NCBI RefSeq assembly: GCF_016908195.1
Contig: NZ_JAFBDK010000007.1
Span: forward strand, 1-64,000
Origin: Jeotgalibacillus terrae
GTDB lineage: Bacteria; Bacillota; Bacilli; Bacillales; Jeotgalibacillaceae
Direction: 5' to 3'
Length of the DNA stretch: 64,000 nt
Position numbers and translations under genes: made by a program. Of this stretch, positions 34,084-43,263 are shown piece after piece (the first letter of the stretch is position 1; each line of letters starts with the position of its first letter). The notes beneath the pieces were generated by a model. The model was not told the DNA's origin. It saw nothing but the letters and a program-made list of their open reading frames with translations, and ran no database searches.

Positions 34084-35070
34084 GTGTACACCATTAAAGA
34101 CGTGGCGCTAAAAGCTGGGTTGTCACAGGCTACCGTATCAAGAGTGATTAATAATCATCCGTATGTCAGTGAGGACAAAAAGCAGGCTGTACAAAGAGCG
34201 ATGGAAGAACTTGGTTATGTGCCAAATTCCTCTGCACGGAGACTGCGCAACATAAAGACAAAGAAAGTTGCCGTTTTGATCTCCAGAATCGTAAATCCTT
34301 TTTTCAGCCAGCTGGTCGATGCGATGGAGCAGAAAGCAGCAAAACATGGCTATCAGTTGATTCTTTGTAACACAAGAATCAATCCTGAAAAAGAATTGGA
34401 GTATTTTGAGCTGCTTCAGTCCAAGCAGGTCGACGGCATTATTCTGGCAGCAGCCGAAAACAAATGGGAAGCAATTGCCCCATTTACAAGATACGGAACT
34501 GTCATTTACTGCAATGAATACGATCCCGATGCAACAGTCACGAGAGTCCGTCTCGACCAGGTTGAAGGCGGATATATTGGCACGAAGCACTTACTCGACA
34601 AGGGACACAGAAAAATCGGTTACTGCCAGGGGAACGACAGCAGCGTTTCTGTGAATCGCCGCAGAGGATATTTGAAAGCGGTTACAGAAGCCGGAATCGA
34701 ACCAAACCCTGAGTGGATGTTTAAGGACATTTTTACAATTGATAATGGCAGAGAAATTTTCAGACGCATTGCCGCAATGGATGACCGCCCTACCGCTTTC
34801 TTTACAGGGAGTGATGAGGTGGCGGCAGGAATGATTAAGGAAGCACAGCTGAATGGCTGGTGCGTCCCTGATGATCTTGCGGTTGTCGGATTTGATGATC
34901 AGCCGATTGCTACGTTGATGGATCCGCAATTCACGACAATTAATCAGTTCACTTCTGACATTGGCGAAAAAGCGATGGAAGTCATGCTTGAAATCATTGA
35001 AGGAAAACGTGAAAACAAGGCAGAGGATATTCTTCTACCTTTGAAATTAATTGAAAGACAATCAACTTAA
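34084..35070 (+). CDS. LacI-family transcriptional regulator
   Basis: A 328-residue regulator. The helix-turn-helix is TIKDVALKAGLSQATVSRVI (residues 3-22), followed by a hinge RRLRNIKTKK and a periplasmic-binding-like sugar domain. It starts with GTG; GGAGGG is 9 nt upstream. It controls the sugar locus that begins 22 nt downstream and probably itself, via the two operators in its promoter. The effector is probably the transported sugar or a derivative. Confidence 0.9.
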   Translation: MYTIKDVALKAGLSQATVSRVINNHPYVSEDKKQAVQRAMEELGYVPNSSARRLRNIKTKKVAVLISRIVNPFFSQLVDAMEQKAAKHGYQLILCNTRINPEKELEYFELLQSKQVDGIILAAAENKWEAIAPFTRYGTVIYCNEYDPDATVTRVRLDQVEGGYIGTKHLLDKGHRKIGYCQGNDSSVSVNRRRGYLKAVTEAGIEPNPEWMFKDIFTIDNGREIFRRIAAMDDRPTAFFTGSDEVAAGMIKEAQLNGWCVPDDLAVVGFDDQPIATLMDPQFTTINQFTSDIGEKAMEVMLEIIEGKRENKAEDILLPLKLIERQST

Positions 35071-35091
35071 AAACTAAGGGGGCTTTACTTT

Positions 35092-36420
35092 ATGAAACTT
35101 TGGAACAAAAAAGTTGCCGGCGCTACTGTACTGACAATGAGCTTACTTCTTGCAGCATGTAGCGGAGATGATGAAGCAACAGACACTGGAAATAACGACG
35201 CAGGTTCAGACACAGGCGGAGATGATGGCGCTACTGAAGAACAGGAACAGGTAACGATCACTTACGCTGCCGGTGTTGACGTAACTGGCGCAACTGATGT
35301 CCTGATCGAAGAGTTTGAGGCTCAAAACCCGAACATTGATGTTGAATATCGTGAAATGCCTGCAGACACAGGCGCTTCTCATGACCAGTACGTAACAATG
35401 TTCAGTTCGCAGGATGCTTCTATTGACGTGTTCGACGCAGATGTAATCTGGCCGGCTGAATTCGCCCAGGGTCAATACGCACTTGAACTTGACCGCTTCA
35501 TTGAAGCAGACGGCATCAATATGGATGACTACTTCCCGGGTACAGTTGCTTCAGGTCAATTTAATGGCCGTCAGTATGCAATGCCTAAGTTCACCGATGC
35601 AGGGCTTCTATACTATCGTACAGATATCGTAGAAACACCTCCAACTACTTGGGATGAGCTGATGACGATGGCTGCTGAGCTTCAGGGTGAAGCAGGAACT
35701 GAGTTTGGCTACCTGATGCAGGCTAATCAATATGAAGGAATGGTTACAAACGCGATTGAATTCATCGCTTCACACGGTGGACAAGTTGTTGATGAAAACA
35801 ACGAAGTCGTTGTAAACAGTCCTGAAACAATTGCAGGGATTCAGACAATGATCGATATCGTTAACTCTGATTTCGTACCAAGCAATATCTTAAGCTTCCA
35901 GGAAACTGAAACAAACAATGCATGGGTTGGCGGACAGTCAGTATTTGCCCGGAACTGGCCTTACATGCAGTCAACTTCAGCTGACGAAGAAGCTTCTGAA
36001 GTTGCAGGCAATGTAGGATTCGCAACACTTCCTGAAGGGGATGCAGGAAGCGCGGCAACACTTGGCGGATGGATGACAATGATCAACCGTTACTCTGAAA
36101 ACCAGGAAGCTGCATGGGAATTCGTTAAATTCATGACTGGTCCAGAGGGCCAGACAATCAGTGCAGTTGAAGGTGGACGCGCACCAACAATTGAAGCACT
36201 TTATGAAGAGCCTGAAGTTCAGGAAGCTGCGACACTATTTGCTAATGAGCAGTTCGTTGAAACACTTCAAAACGCTGTACCAAGACCGGTAACACCGATC
36301 TATCCACGTATTTCTGACATTATGCAGGTTCAGCTTTCACAAGCACTAGCTGGAGAAATTACAGCTGAAGAAGCTGCTGCAAACATGCAGGAAGAAATGG
36401 AAGCAGCAATGGCAGAATAA
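35092..36420 (+). CDS. Sugar ABC transporter binding lipoprotein (CUT1)
   Basis: A 442-residue extracellular solute-binding protein of family 1. A lipoprotein signal ends in LLLAACSG (Cys near 23), then a linker of about 30 residues rich in D, E, G and T, an acidic spacer of a kind common in halotolerant species. The body (EQVTITYAAGVDVTGATD onward) resembles maltose/trehalose-type binding proteins. Ribosome site AGGGGGC. It is the first transport gene after the regulator; the hairpin downstream fits its expected higher expression than the permeases. Confidence 0.92.
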   Translation: MKLWNKKVAGATVLTMSLLLAACSGDDEATDTGNNDAGSDTGGDDGATEEQEQVTITYAAGVDVTGATDVLIEEFEAQNPNIDVEYREMPADTGASHDQYVTMFSSQDASIDVFDADVIWPAEFAQGQYALELDRFIEADGINMDDYFPGTVASGQFNGRQYAMPKFTDAGLLYYRTDIVETPPTTWDELMTMAAELQGEAGTEFGYLMQANQYEGMVTNAIEFIASHGGQVVDENNEVVVNSPETIAGIQTMIDIVNSDFVPSNILSFQETETNNAWVGGQSVFARNWPYMQSTSADEEASEVAGNVGFATLPEGDAGSAATLGGWMTMINRYSENQEAAWEFVKFMTGPEGQTISAVEGGRAPTIEALYEEPEVQEAATLFANEQFVETLQNAVPRPVTPIYPRISDIMQVQLSQALAGEITAEEAAANMQEEMEAAMAE

Positions 36421-36468
36421 AAGCGGAAGGCGCCCGTTTAGCTCTTAAAAAGTAACAGGCGCTAAATG
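36420..36468. repeat. Short class S repeat fragment
   Basis: AAGCGGAAGGCGCCCGTTTA and CAGGCGCTAAATG match the outer arms of the class S element at 20817. Confidence 0.55.
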
Positions 36469-36479
36469 ACAACAGGACG

Positions 36480-36506
36480 AAGGGGGGGTGTTTTTCACCT
36501 CCCCTT
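36480..36506 (+). terminator. Intercistronic hairpin after the binding-protein gene
   Basis: AAGGGGGGGTG-TTTTT-CACCTCCCCTT, 11 bp with one G-T pair and no T run after it. It probably stabilises the 3' end of the binding-protein message or partly attenuates read-through, as after malE-type genes. Confidence 0.6.
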
Positions 36507-36539
36507 CTCCTGATTAAAAACAATCTATGAAAAAAGTAG

Positions 36540-37865
36540 GTGAAACCGTTGAAGTTTCAATTGAACGAAAAACAGCTTGGTTATGCAATGGTCGCGCCCG
36601 CTCTGATTCTCGTTATCCTCGTTACACTTTGGCCGGTTGCGCAGTCATTTTATAACAGTTTATTTGATTACCGGCTGAATGACCCTTCCCGATCAGAGCG
36701 TTTTCTGAGCTCAAATATGGACCTTGAGCGTTATGCGAATGATTACTTTTACCTCTCAAGAGATCTTGAAGCATTAGAAGGCCAGGCTCCTGATCCGGAT
36801 GATGCTGCAGCTGTAGCTGAGATCAGCCAGGAATTTGAAGCTTATCACGCAGAACTTCTTGAAATGGATGGTCTGGCGGAACAGTATGAAGAAGTTGAAG
36901 GCATGATTGCTTCTTTTACTGCGATTGCAGACCGCGAATTGAAATACGCTTCAGTTGAAAATGACTGGGCAGAAGGTTTTAAAGCCTTTTTGGACGATGC
37001 AAGTGAACAGCTGACGACAATCTCACAGAATACTGAAAGCGAAGAGTTCTCGGTAACTGCCGGGAACGTAGCAGGTTCCCTTGATTCAGTCAATACAGCC
37101 GTTATTGAATCAAACTTTATTGGATTCGATAACTATCAACGTTACCTGACGGATAGCCGTATGTGGCAATCCATGTGGAACACTTTACTCTTTACGATTA
37201 CTTCAGTATTTGCAGAACTTGTACTCGGTCTGATGATCGCACTTCTGATCAACCGTGCATTTGTCGGACGCGGAATTGTTCGTGCTTCTGTATTGATTCC
37301 GTGGGCGATCCCGACAGCAGTTGCCGCAATGATGTGGGGCTTCCTGTACGATGGACAGACGGGGATTGTAGCTCATTATTTTGAACAATTCGGTTTAATT
37401 GACGATGCTTCTGTTCTTCTATCTACCGGAGCAGGCGGTATGTTCTCTGTTATCTTTGCAGATGTATGGAAAACAACACCGTATATGGCACTTCTGTTAC
37501 TTGCAGGGCTCCAGACCATTCCAGGATCGCTTTATGAAGCAGCTGAAGTGGATGGCGCAGGAAAGTGGCAGCAATTCTGGAAGGTTACACTTCCTCTATT
37601 AAAGTCTGCAATACTTGTTGCCTTATTATTCCGTACGCTGGATGCCTTCCGCGTATTCGACCTGATCTTCGTACTTACAGGCGGCGGACCGGCGAATGCG
37701 ACTGAATCAATTTCAATCTATGCGTATATTACCCTCTTCTCTCAATCTAACTTTGGAGCGGGTTCAGTATTATCAGTTATCGTATTTATCTCAGTAGCGA
37801 TTATCTCAACACTGTTTATCAAATTCATCGGGTCGGATTTGTTTGCCGGCAAAACGGGTCGATAA
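36540..37865 (+). CDS. Sugar ABC permease (MalF type) with large extracytoplasmic insertion
   Basis: A 441-residue permease. After the first membrane helix (about 13-36) comes an insertion of about 150 residues, acidic and predicted helical (LEALEGQAPDPDDAAAVAEI ... ISQNTESEEFSV), before the five-helix core (from about 205). The EAA loop that contacts the ATPase is EAAEVDGAGKWQQFWKVTLP. Typical CUT1 permeases are about 300 residues. The start may be the GTG at 36540 or a TTG at 36549. No ATPase gene is present, so a shared MsmX-type subunit is expected. Confidence 0.9.
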   Translation: MKPLKFQLNEKQLGYAMVAPALILVILVTLWPVAQSFYNSLFDYRLNDPSRSERFLSSNMDLERYANDYFYLSRDLEALEGQAPDPDDAAAVAEISQEFEAYHAELLEMDGLAEQYEEVEGMIASFTAIADRELKYASVENDWAEGFKAFLDDASEQLTTISQNTESEEFSVTAGNVAGSLDSVNTAVIESNFIGFDNYQRYLTDSRMWQSMWNTLLFTITSVFAELVLGLMIALLINRAFVGRGIVRASVLIPWAIPTAVAAMMWGFLYDGQTGIVAHYFEQFGLIDDASVLLSTGAGGMFSVIFADVWKTTPYMALLLLAGLQTIPGSLYEAAEVDGAGKWQQFWKVTLPLLKSAILVALLFRTLDAFRVFDLIFVLTGGGPANATESISIYAYITLFSQSNFGAGSVLSVIVFISVAIISTLFIKFIGSDLFAGKTGR

Positions 37866-37880
37866 GGAGGAGGAATCAAG

Positions 37881-38702
37881 ATGAACAAACGTGCAGGAAT
37901 AGGCTTCTATATTTTTCTCGTCGTGTTTGTATTTTTCGTGATGTTCCCTTTCATCTGGGTTTTCCTCACGTCGATCAAACCGCCGGGTGAAATTTTCAAC
38001 AACTTCAGATGGTTCACATCTAGTCCATCACTTGAATCGTATGATAATGCGATTAATAACCGTCCACTCTTCAGATATATGTGGAACAGTTTCGTTGTAT
38101 CAACGCTGACAACATTAATCGCCATTGGATTTGCGTCAATTGCAGCATACGCACTGACACGTCTGCCAATCCGGTTTAAAGGAGTTATTTTAGGGATCAT
38201 TTTAGCAGCATCCATGTTCCCGCAGATTGCGATTATCTCGCCAATCTATAACTTTGTAACAGCAGCTGGTCTACGTAACAGCTATATGGGTCTTGTGATT
38301 CCGTATATTACGGTCTCCCTCCCTCTTGCAATCTGGATTCTCGCAACCTTCTTCCAGAAGATTCCGTGGGAGCTTGAAGAATCAGCAAAACTGGACGGGG
38401 CATCTCCTTTCCAGACATTCAGAAAAATTATTTTCCCGCTTGCAGCACCTGGTGTGTTCACAACAGGGATCCTTGTATTCATCGCAGCGTGGAATGAGTA
38501 TTTATTTGCACTAACGATTAATACGTCTGATGAATGGCGTACAGTTCCGGTTGGAATCTCGTTCTACCAGAGTCAGTTCACGATTCCTTGGGGAGATATC
38601 TCAGCTGCGACTGTTCTTGTAACCATTCCTATTGTTATACTGGTACTGATTTTCCAAAGAAGAATTGTTGCCGGACTGACTTCAGGTTCGGTGAAAGAAT
38701 AA
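37881..38702 (+). CDS. Sugar ABC permease (MalG type)
   Basis: A 273-residue permease with six membrane helices, starting after AAGGAGGAGG. EAA loop ESAKLDGASPFQTFRKIIFP. It pairs with the MalF-type protein 15 nt upstream. It completes the membrane part of a CUT1 importer for a di- or oligosaccharide or glycoside. Confidence 0.92.
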   Translation: MNKRAGIGFYIFLVVFVFFVMFPFIWVFLTSIKPPGEIFNNFRWFTSSPSLESYDNAINNRPLFRYMWNSFVVSTLTTLIAIGFASIAAYALTRLPIRFKGVILGIILAASMFPQIAIISPIYNFVTAAGLRNSYMGLVIPYITVSLPLAIWILATFFQKIPWELEESAKLDGASPFQTFRKIIFPLAAPGVFTTGILVFIAAWNEYLFALTINTSDEWRTVPVGISFYQSQFTIPWGDISAATVLVTIPIVILVLIFQRRIVAGLTSGSVKE

Positions 38703-38882
38703 TAATGAGCGTGCCGGGTCCATATGAGGTCTCCGGCCCTCTTTATCATTCAAGTTGAAGTAAAGGATGCAAATATTTACTTCTCAGTTGATAAATCTGT
38801 TAAAGTAGAGGAAGCGGTTGCATATACAACCTTCCCTATTTTAAGAGCGCTTACAGCGATAATTAAAGGAGTGTTTCAAGGT

Positions 38883-39611
38883 ATGAATGTTACAGTTTGG
38901 AATGAATTTAGACACGAGAAAAAGCATGATGCAGTAAAGGAGATTTATCCTGACGGGATCCATCGCGTCATTGCAGATGCACTTGCTGAGCACGGATATG
39001 ACGTGAAAACGGCTACATTGGACGAGCCCGAGCACGGACTGACTGAAGATGTGCTGAATAACACAGATGTTTTGCTGTGGTGGGGACACCTCGCGCATGA
39101 TGAAGTCGATGATGCAATTGTTGAGAAAGTGCAAAAGCGTGTATGGGAAGGTATGGGCCTGATCGTCCTTCACTCTGCTCACTTCTCTAAAATCTTTAAG
39201 CGTCTGATGGGTACAGGATGTGACCTGAAATGGCGTGAAGCAAATGAACGTGAGCGTCTATGGGTAGTTGATCCGAGTCACCCGATCGCTGACGGCATTG
39301 GCGAATATATCGAGCTTGATGAAGAAGAAATGTACGGTGAGCATTTTGATATTCCTGCACCGGACGAGCTGATTTTCCTGAGCTGGTTCCAGGGCGGCGA
39401 AGTATTCAGAAGCGGTGCAACATTCAAGCGCGGCAACGGAAAGATCTTCTACTTCCGACCGGGTCATGAGACGCATCCGACGTACCATAACAAACAGATC
39501 CAGAAGGTAATTGCTAACGGTGTAAAATGGGCAGCACCAACAAAGCGTGACTACCCTGTATACGGAAATGCAAAGCCGATCGAAAAGCTTGAAGGATACA
39601 AGGAGGACTAA
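38883..39611 (+). CDS. ThuA-like protein (trehalose/3-keto-sugar utilisation)
   Basis: A 242-residue ThuA-family protein with a class I amidotransferase-like fold lacking a glutaminase Cys. Conserved blocks are [33 protein letters not shown] and [15 protein letters not shown] (His-rich). The ATG at 38883 has AAAGGAG 11 nt upstream and gives the family length; the longer frame from 38724 has no support. In Sinorhizobium, ThuA works with the dehydrogenase ThuB on 3-keto-disaccharides; the same pairing is seen here with the next gene. Confidence 0.88.
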   Translation: MNVTVWNEFRHEKKHDAVKEIYPDGIHRVIADALAEHGYDVKTATLDEPEHGLTEDVLNNTDVLLWWGHLAHDEVDDAIVEKVQKRVWEGMGLIVLHSAHFSKIFKRLMGTGCDLKWREANERERLWVVDPSHPIADGIGEYIELDEEEMYGEHFDIPAPDELIFLSWFQGGEVFRSGATFKRGNGKIFYFRPGHETHPTYHNKQIQKVIANGVKWAAPTKRDYPVYGNAKPIEKLEGYKED

Positions 39612-39614
39612 TCA

Positions 39615-40637
39615 ATGGCTAAATTAAAAGTTGGTGTTGTAGGTGCCGGCAGTATTGCAAAGCACCGCCACCTTGCAGAATATGCATCAAATGAAAATGT
39701 AGAAATCGTAGCAATCTGTGATATTAATGAAGAACGTGCAAAAGAAATGGCTAAAAAATTTGGTGCTGCGCAAACGTTTACAGACTATAAGGATCTTGTG
39801 AAACAGGACCTTGATGCAGTCAGCGTCTGCACGCCAAACTACCTTCATGCGCCTGTCTCGATTGCAGCACTTGAAGCGGGCAAACATGTATTATGCGAAA
39901 AGCCGATGGCAACAAGCGAACAGGAAGCAGACGATATGATCGCAGCTGCTGAAAAAGCAGGTAAATTGCTGATGATCGGACATAATCAGCGCTTCGTTGC
40001 ATCACATCAGAAGGCAAAAGAATGGCTCGCTTCAGGTGAGCTTGGCAAGGTTTACAGCTTCCGCACTGCTTTTGGGCATCCTGGTCCTGAAGGCTGGAGT
40101 GCTGACGGAAAAGACAGCTGGTTCTTTAAAAAGGATGAAGCATTTATCGGCGCAATGGGTGACCTGGGCGTGCATAAAACTGATCTGATCCGCTACATAT
40201 TAGGTGAAGAAATGACAGAGGTAGCGGCAATGGTTGAAACAAGCGCAAAGCAAAACGCAGATGTGGATGACAATGCCGTGCTCGTATTGAAAACAGAAAG
40301 CGGTATTATCGGAACACTTGCAGCAAGCTGGTCTTACGTTGCTGAAGATAATGCAACAGTTATTTACGCTGAAAAAGGTGTACTGCGCCTTGAAGACGAT
40401 CCTGAATATTCAGTTGTCCTTCAAAAAGCAGACGGGACGAAGGAAGAACTTTCACTTGGCAAGATCCAGTCAAATGATGAAGGCGGTCAGGTATCAACAG
40501 GCGTCATTGATCATTTCGTGGACTCAATCCTCTCAGGCAAGCAGCCGCTGATTAACGGTGAAGAAGGTAAACGCTCTCTTAAAGTCATTTTAGGAGCGCT
40601 TGAATCTAACAAATCCAAACAGATTGTTAAGTTATAG
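39615..40637 (+). CDS. Gfo/Idh/MocA-family dehydrogenase, first copy
   Basis: A 340-residue NAD(P)-dependent sugar dehydrogenase. The Rossmann start is VGVVGAGSIAKHRHL, the substrate Lys is in LCEKPMATSEQEADD, and GDLGVHKTDLIRYILG supplies the catalytic His. It resembles ThuB/YcjS-type glucoside 3-dehydrogenases, which oxidise C3 of intact glycosides; this specificity is inferred from context. AAGGAGG before the ATG, three bases after thuA-like. Confidence 0.9.
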   Translation: MAKLKVGVVGAGSIAKHRHLAEYASNENVEIVAICDINEERAKEMAKKFGAAQTFTDYKDLVKQDLDAVSVCTPNYLHAPVSIAALEAGKHVLCEKPMATSEQEADDMIAAAEKAGKLLMIGHNQRFVASHQKAKEWLASGELGKVYSFRTAFGHPGPEGWSADGKDSWFFKKDEAFIGAMGDLGVHKTDLIRYILGEEMTEVAAMVETSAKQNADVDDNAVLVLKTESGIIGTLAASWSYVAEDNATVIYAEKGVLRLEDDPEYSVVLQKADGTKEELSLGKIQSNDEGGQVSTGVIDHFVDSILSGKQPLINGEEGKRSLKVILGALESNKSKQIVKL

Positions 40638-40646
40638 GTGATCGAT

Positions 40647-41684
40647 ATGGATAAATTAAGAGTTGGTATTATTGGAGTCGGAGGCATCGCGGTATCGCGG
40701 CACCTCCCCTCCTTTCTTGCGTTAGGAAACGACGTTGATGTAACAGCGGTATGTGATGTGAATGGCGAGCGGGCAAAATCGGTCGCTAAAGACTATCAGG
40801 TTCCCTACCATACAGATGACTTCCATCAGATTTTTGATAAAGTGGACGCTGTTACGATCTGTACACCGAATAAATTTCATGCTGAAATTGCCATCGCTGC
40901 ACTTGAAGCAGGCAAGCATGTGTTATGTGAAAAGCCGATGGCGATGACAACAGCAGAGTGTAAAGCGATGATTGAAGCATCTGAAAAAGCTGATAAGGTC
41001 CTGATGATTGCTTATCACTATCGTCATACAAAAGAAGCAGTAGCAGCTAAGCGCTTCATTAATGCCGGTGAAATCGGGCGACCACTCGTCTCACGCGCAC
41101 AGGCGATCAGACGCCGTAAAGTGCCGGGCTGGGGCGTATTCACCAATAAAGATCTGCAGGGCGGCGGTAGCCTGATTGACTTTGGCTGTCATTTCCTGGA
41201 CCTCGCCCTCCACTTAATGGATTTCCCTGAAATTGCTGAAGTCTCAGGTGCTACGTACAACGAACTGAGCCGTCAGGACGATGTTGTCAACCAGTGGGGT
41301 AAATTTGATCCGACCACGTTTGAAGTTGATGATCACGCGACTGCTTATATTAAATTTAAAGATGGTGCTACGTTATTATTTGAAACGTCGTGGGCTGCAA
41401 ACCTTGCAGATGACCAGGAGACGGTTACGGTTTCAGGTACAAAAGGCGGCCTTGATGTATATCCGCTGAAATTATATCAGGCGAAATACGGTATGCTGCT
41501 TGATCAGGAGCCTTACTGGATCTCTGACGATGAAAACCCTGGACTTCCCCAGGCATATAACTTCCTTGAAAGCTGCCGTGGTAATCAGCAGCCGCTTGTG
41601 AAGGCTGAGGAAGCAATGATTGTGTCAAAAGTAATTGAAGCGATTTATGAGAGCAGTGAGACCGGGAAGTCGATCAGGTTTTAG
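40647..41684 (+). CDS. Gfo/Idh/MocA-family dehydrogenase, second copy
   Basis: A 345-residue dehydrogenase, paralogous to the upstream gene (VGIIGVGGIAVSRHLP, LCEKPMAMTTAECK, IDFGCHFLDLALHLM with His). I use the ATG at 40647, preceded by AGGTG; a GTG at 40638 is possible. The two dehydrogenases are only distantly similar, so they probably act on different intermediates. Followed by a class R repeat before the epimerase gene. Confidence 0.9.
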   Translation: MDKLRVGIIGVGGIAVSRHLPSFLALGNDVDVTAVCDVNGERAKSVAKDYQVPYHTDDFHQIFDKVDAVTICTPNKFHAEIAIAALEAGKHVLCEKPMAMTTAECKAMIEASEKADKVLMIAYHYRHTKEAVAAKRFINAGEIGRPLVSRAQAIRRRKVPGWGVFTNKDLQGGGSLIDFGCHFLDLALHLMDFPEIAEVSGATYNELSRQDDVVNQWGKFDPTTFEVDDHATAYIKFKDGATLLFETSWAANLADDQETVTVSGTKGGLDVYPLKLYQAKYGMLLDQEPYWISDDENPGLPQAYNFLESCRGNQQPLVKAEEAMIVSKVIEAIYESSETGKSIRF

Positions 41685-41716
41685 GCGGCTTTATTAAGAG
41701 CCAATTGTTGTTTTTT

Positions 41717-41866
41717 CACAGCTGATGATTGAAGCGTAAGGGGGCGACTCCTGCGGAAAAACGATCGGGAAAGACCCCGCAGAGCAGTGACCTTCTGCTC
41801 GAGGAGGCTTGAGCGTTCGTCCGCGGAAAGCGTCCCCCTGAAGCTGAAATCACAGCCAACTTATAA
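41717..41866. repeat. Dispersed palindromic repeat, class R (well preserved)
   Basis: The reverse complement of this block matches 20655-20776, including CGCTTTCCGCGGACGAACGC and CCGCAGGAGTCGCC. The outer arms pair. It lies inside the sugar operon, between the second dehydrogenase and the epimerase gene. Confidence 0.8.
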
Positions 41867-41893
41867 AGAGCCAAAAATTAAGGAGGCTATCTT

Positions 41894-42862
41894 ATGAAGT
41901 TAGGTGTATTTGCAGTATTATTTGCACAGAAACCATTTGAAGAAATGCTTGATTATGTGAAGGATTCAGGTCTTGATGCAGTTGAGATCGGTACAGGCGG
42001 GTATCCGGGTAATGATCACTGCCCGATTGATGAGCTTCTTGAAGATGAAGGCAAGCGTAAGGAATATCTTGAAAAAGTAACGTCACGCGGTCTGACAATC
42101 AGTGCATTCAGCTGTCACGGTAACCCTGTCAGCCCTGATGCAGCTTTCGCGAAAGAAAGTGATGAAGCGCTTCGCAAAACGATTAAGCTTGCAAAACTGT
42201 GCGGTGTTCCAGTTGTTAATACATTCTCAGGTACGCCTGGTGCCGACGCTGACGCAAAACATCCCAACTGGCCGGTTTCACCATGGCCAAATGAATACGG
42301 CGATATTATGAAGTGGCAGTGGGAAGAAAAATTGATCCCTTACTGGAAAGAAATCGCTGAAATTGCGAAAGAAGCAGATGTAAAAATCGGTCTTGAACTG
42401 CATGGCGGATTCTCTGTTCACACGCCATATACGATGCTGAAGCTTCGCGAAGCGACAAATGAGTATATCGGTGCGAATCTTGACCCGAGTCACCTCTGGT
42501 GGCAGGGAATTGATCCTGTTGGTGCAATCAAAATTCTTGGAAAAGAAAATGCAATTCACCACTTCCACGCAAAAGACACGTACATTGACCAGGACAACGT
42601 AAACATGTACGGTTTGACTGATATGCAGACATATGACAAAATCCAGACGCGTGCATGGAGCTTCCGTTCAGTTGGAATGGGACACCCTGCAGACGAATGG
42701 GGCCGCATCATCAGCGCACTGCGCACTTACGGCTATGATCATGTCGTCAGCATCGAACATGAAGATCCAATCATGAGCATCGAAGAAGGCTTCCAGCGCG
42801 CAGTACAGACGCTGAAGTCAGTGAATATTAAAGAACAACCAGCAGATATGTGGTGGCTATAA
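41894..42862 (+). CDS. Sugar isomerase/epimerase (AP-endonuclease-2 TIM barrel)
   Basis: A 322-residue xylose-isomerase-like TIM barrel. Metal ligands are expected in GLELHGGFSVHT (Glu and His), ANLDPSHLWWQG (Asp and His), HHFHAKDTY and VSIEHEDPIM (Glu). Relatives include IolE, YcjR (3-keto-sugar epimerase) and lyases of 3-keto glycosides. Together with two dehydrogenases and ThuA it completes a likely 3-keto-sugar route. AAGGAGG before the ATG. Confidence 0.9.
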   Translation: MKLGVFAVLFAQKPFEEMLDYVKDSGLDAVEIGTGGYPGNDHCPIDELLEDEGKRKEYLEKVTSRGLTISAFSCHGNPVSPDAAFAKESDEALRKTIKLAKLCGVPVVNTFSGTPGADADAKHPNWPVSPWPNEYGDIMKWQWEEKLIPYWKEIAEIAKEADVKIGLELHGGFSVHTPYTMLKLREATNEYIGANLDPSHLWWQGIDPVGAIKILGKENAIHHFHAKDTYIDQDNVNMYGLTDMQTYDKIQTRAWSFRSVGMGHPADEWGRIISALRTYGYDHVVSIEHEDPIMSIEEGFQRAVQTLKSVNIKEQPADMWWL

Positions 42863-43045
42863 GAAAAGCGGAGGCAGGCGTTTAGGGGCGTATGCGGTGG
42901 ACTGAAGCGGATTGAGATAAAGGAAACACAGTGAACGAAGTGAACTGATGTTGACTTATCTTAAGGAGCTGAGGGAACCGCACTAGCCCCTGCCTGCTGA
43001 AGCTGGACACCTGAAAAGCGGAGACGAGCGTTTAGCTGGTCTATA
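42863..43045. repeat. Dispersed palindromic repeat, class S, with second partial copy
   Basis: AAGCGGAGGCAGGCGTTTAG and CTAGCCCCTGCCTGCTGAAG form outer arms, with an inner paired TTGAGATAAG/CTTATCTTAAG-like segment; AAAAGCGGAGACGAGCGTTT starts another partial copy at 43014. It explains the first half of the 400-nt gap after the epimerase gene. Confidence 0.7.
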
Positions 43046-43090
43046 ATGCATAAAACTCTAAAAACCACCATTAAAATATACTTTTAAAAC

Positions 43091-43119
43091 TCAGCGTGCA
43101 TATGTGCGCTGATTTTTTT
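43091..43119 (+). terminator. Terminator-like hairpin before the chemoreceptor gene
   Basis: TCAGCG-TGCATATGTG-CGCTGA followed by T7. It probably ends the sugar-locus transcript. Confidence 0.75.
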
Positions 43120-43263
43120 ATTTTAAATCATTCACTATCTTTTTTGTCAGTTAATCCATTCATCTTTCTCTTCTAAAAGGAATACAATTTTCTATAAAAC
43201 TGTAAATAAATTATTTCGCCTGACGATATATAATGGAGTACATATTGAAAAGGTGGATAACAT

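Noticed and set aside
38724-38882. Longer N-terminus for the ThuA-like protein
   Set aside because: The extension has no ribosome site and gives residues unlike the family; the ATG at 38883 yields the normal length.
42863-43045. Additional gene between the epimerase and the chemoreceptor
   Set aside because: The sequence is a palindromic class S repeat with short, unsupported frames.
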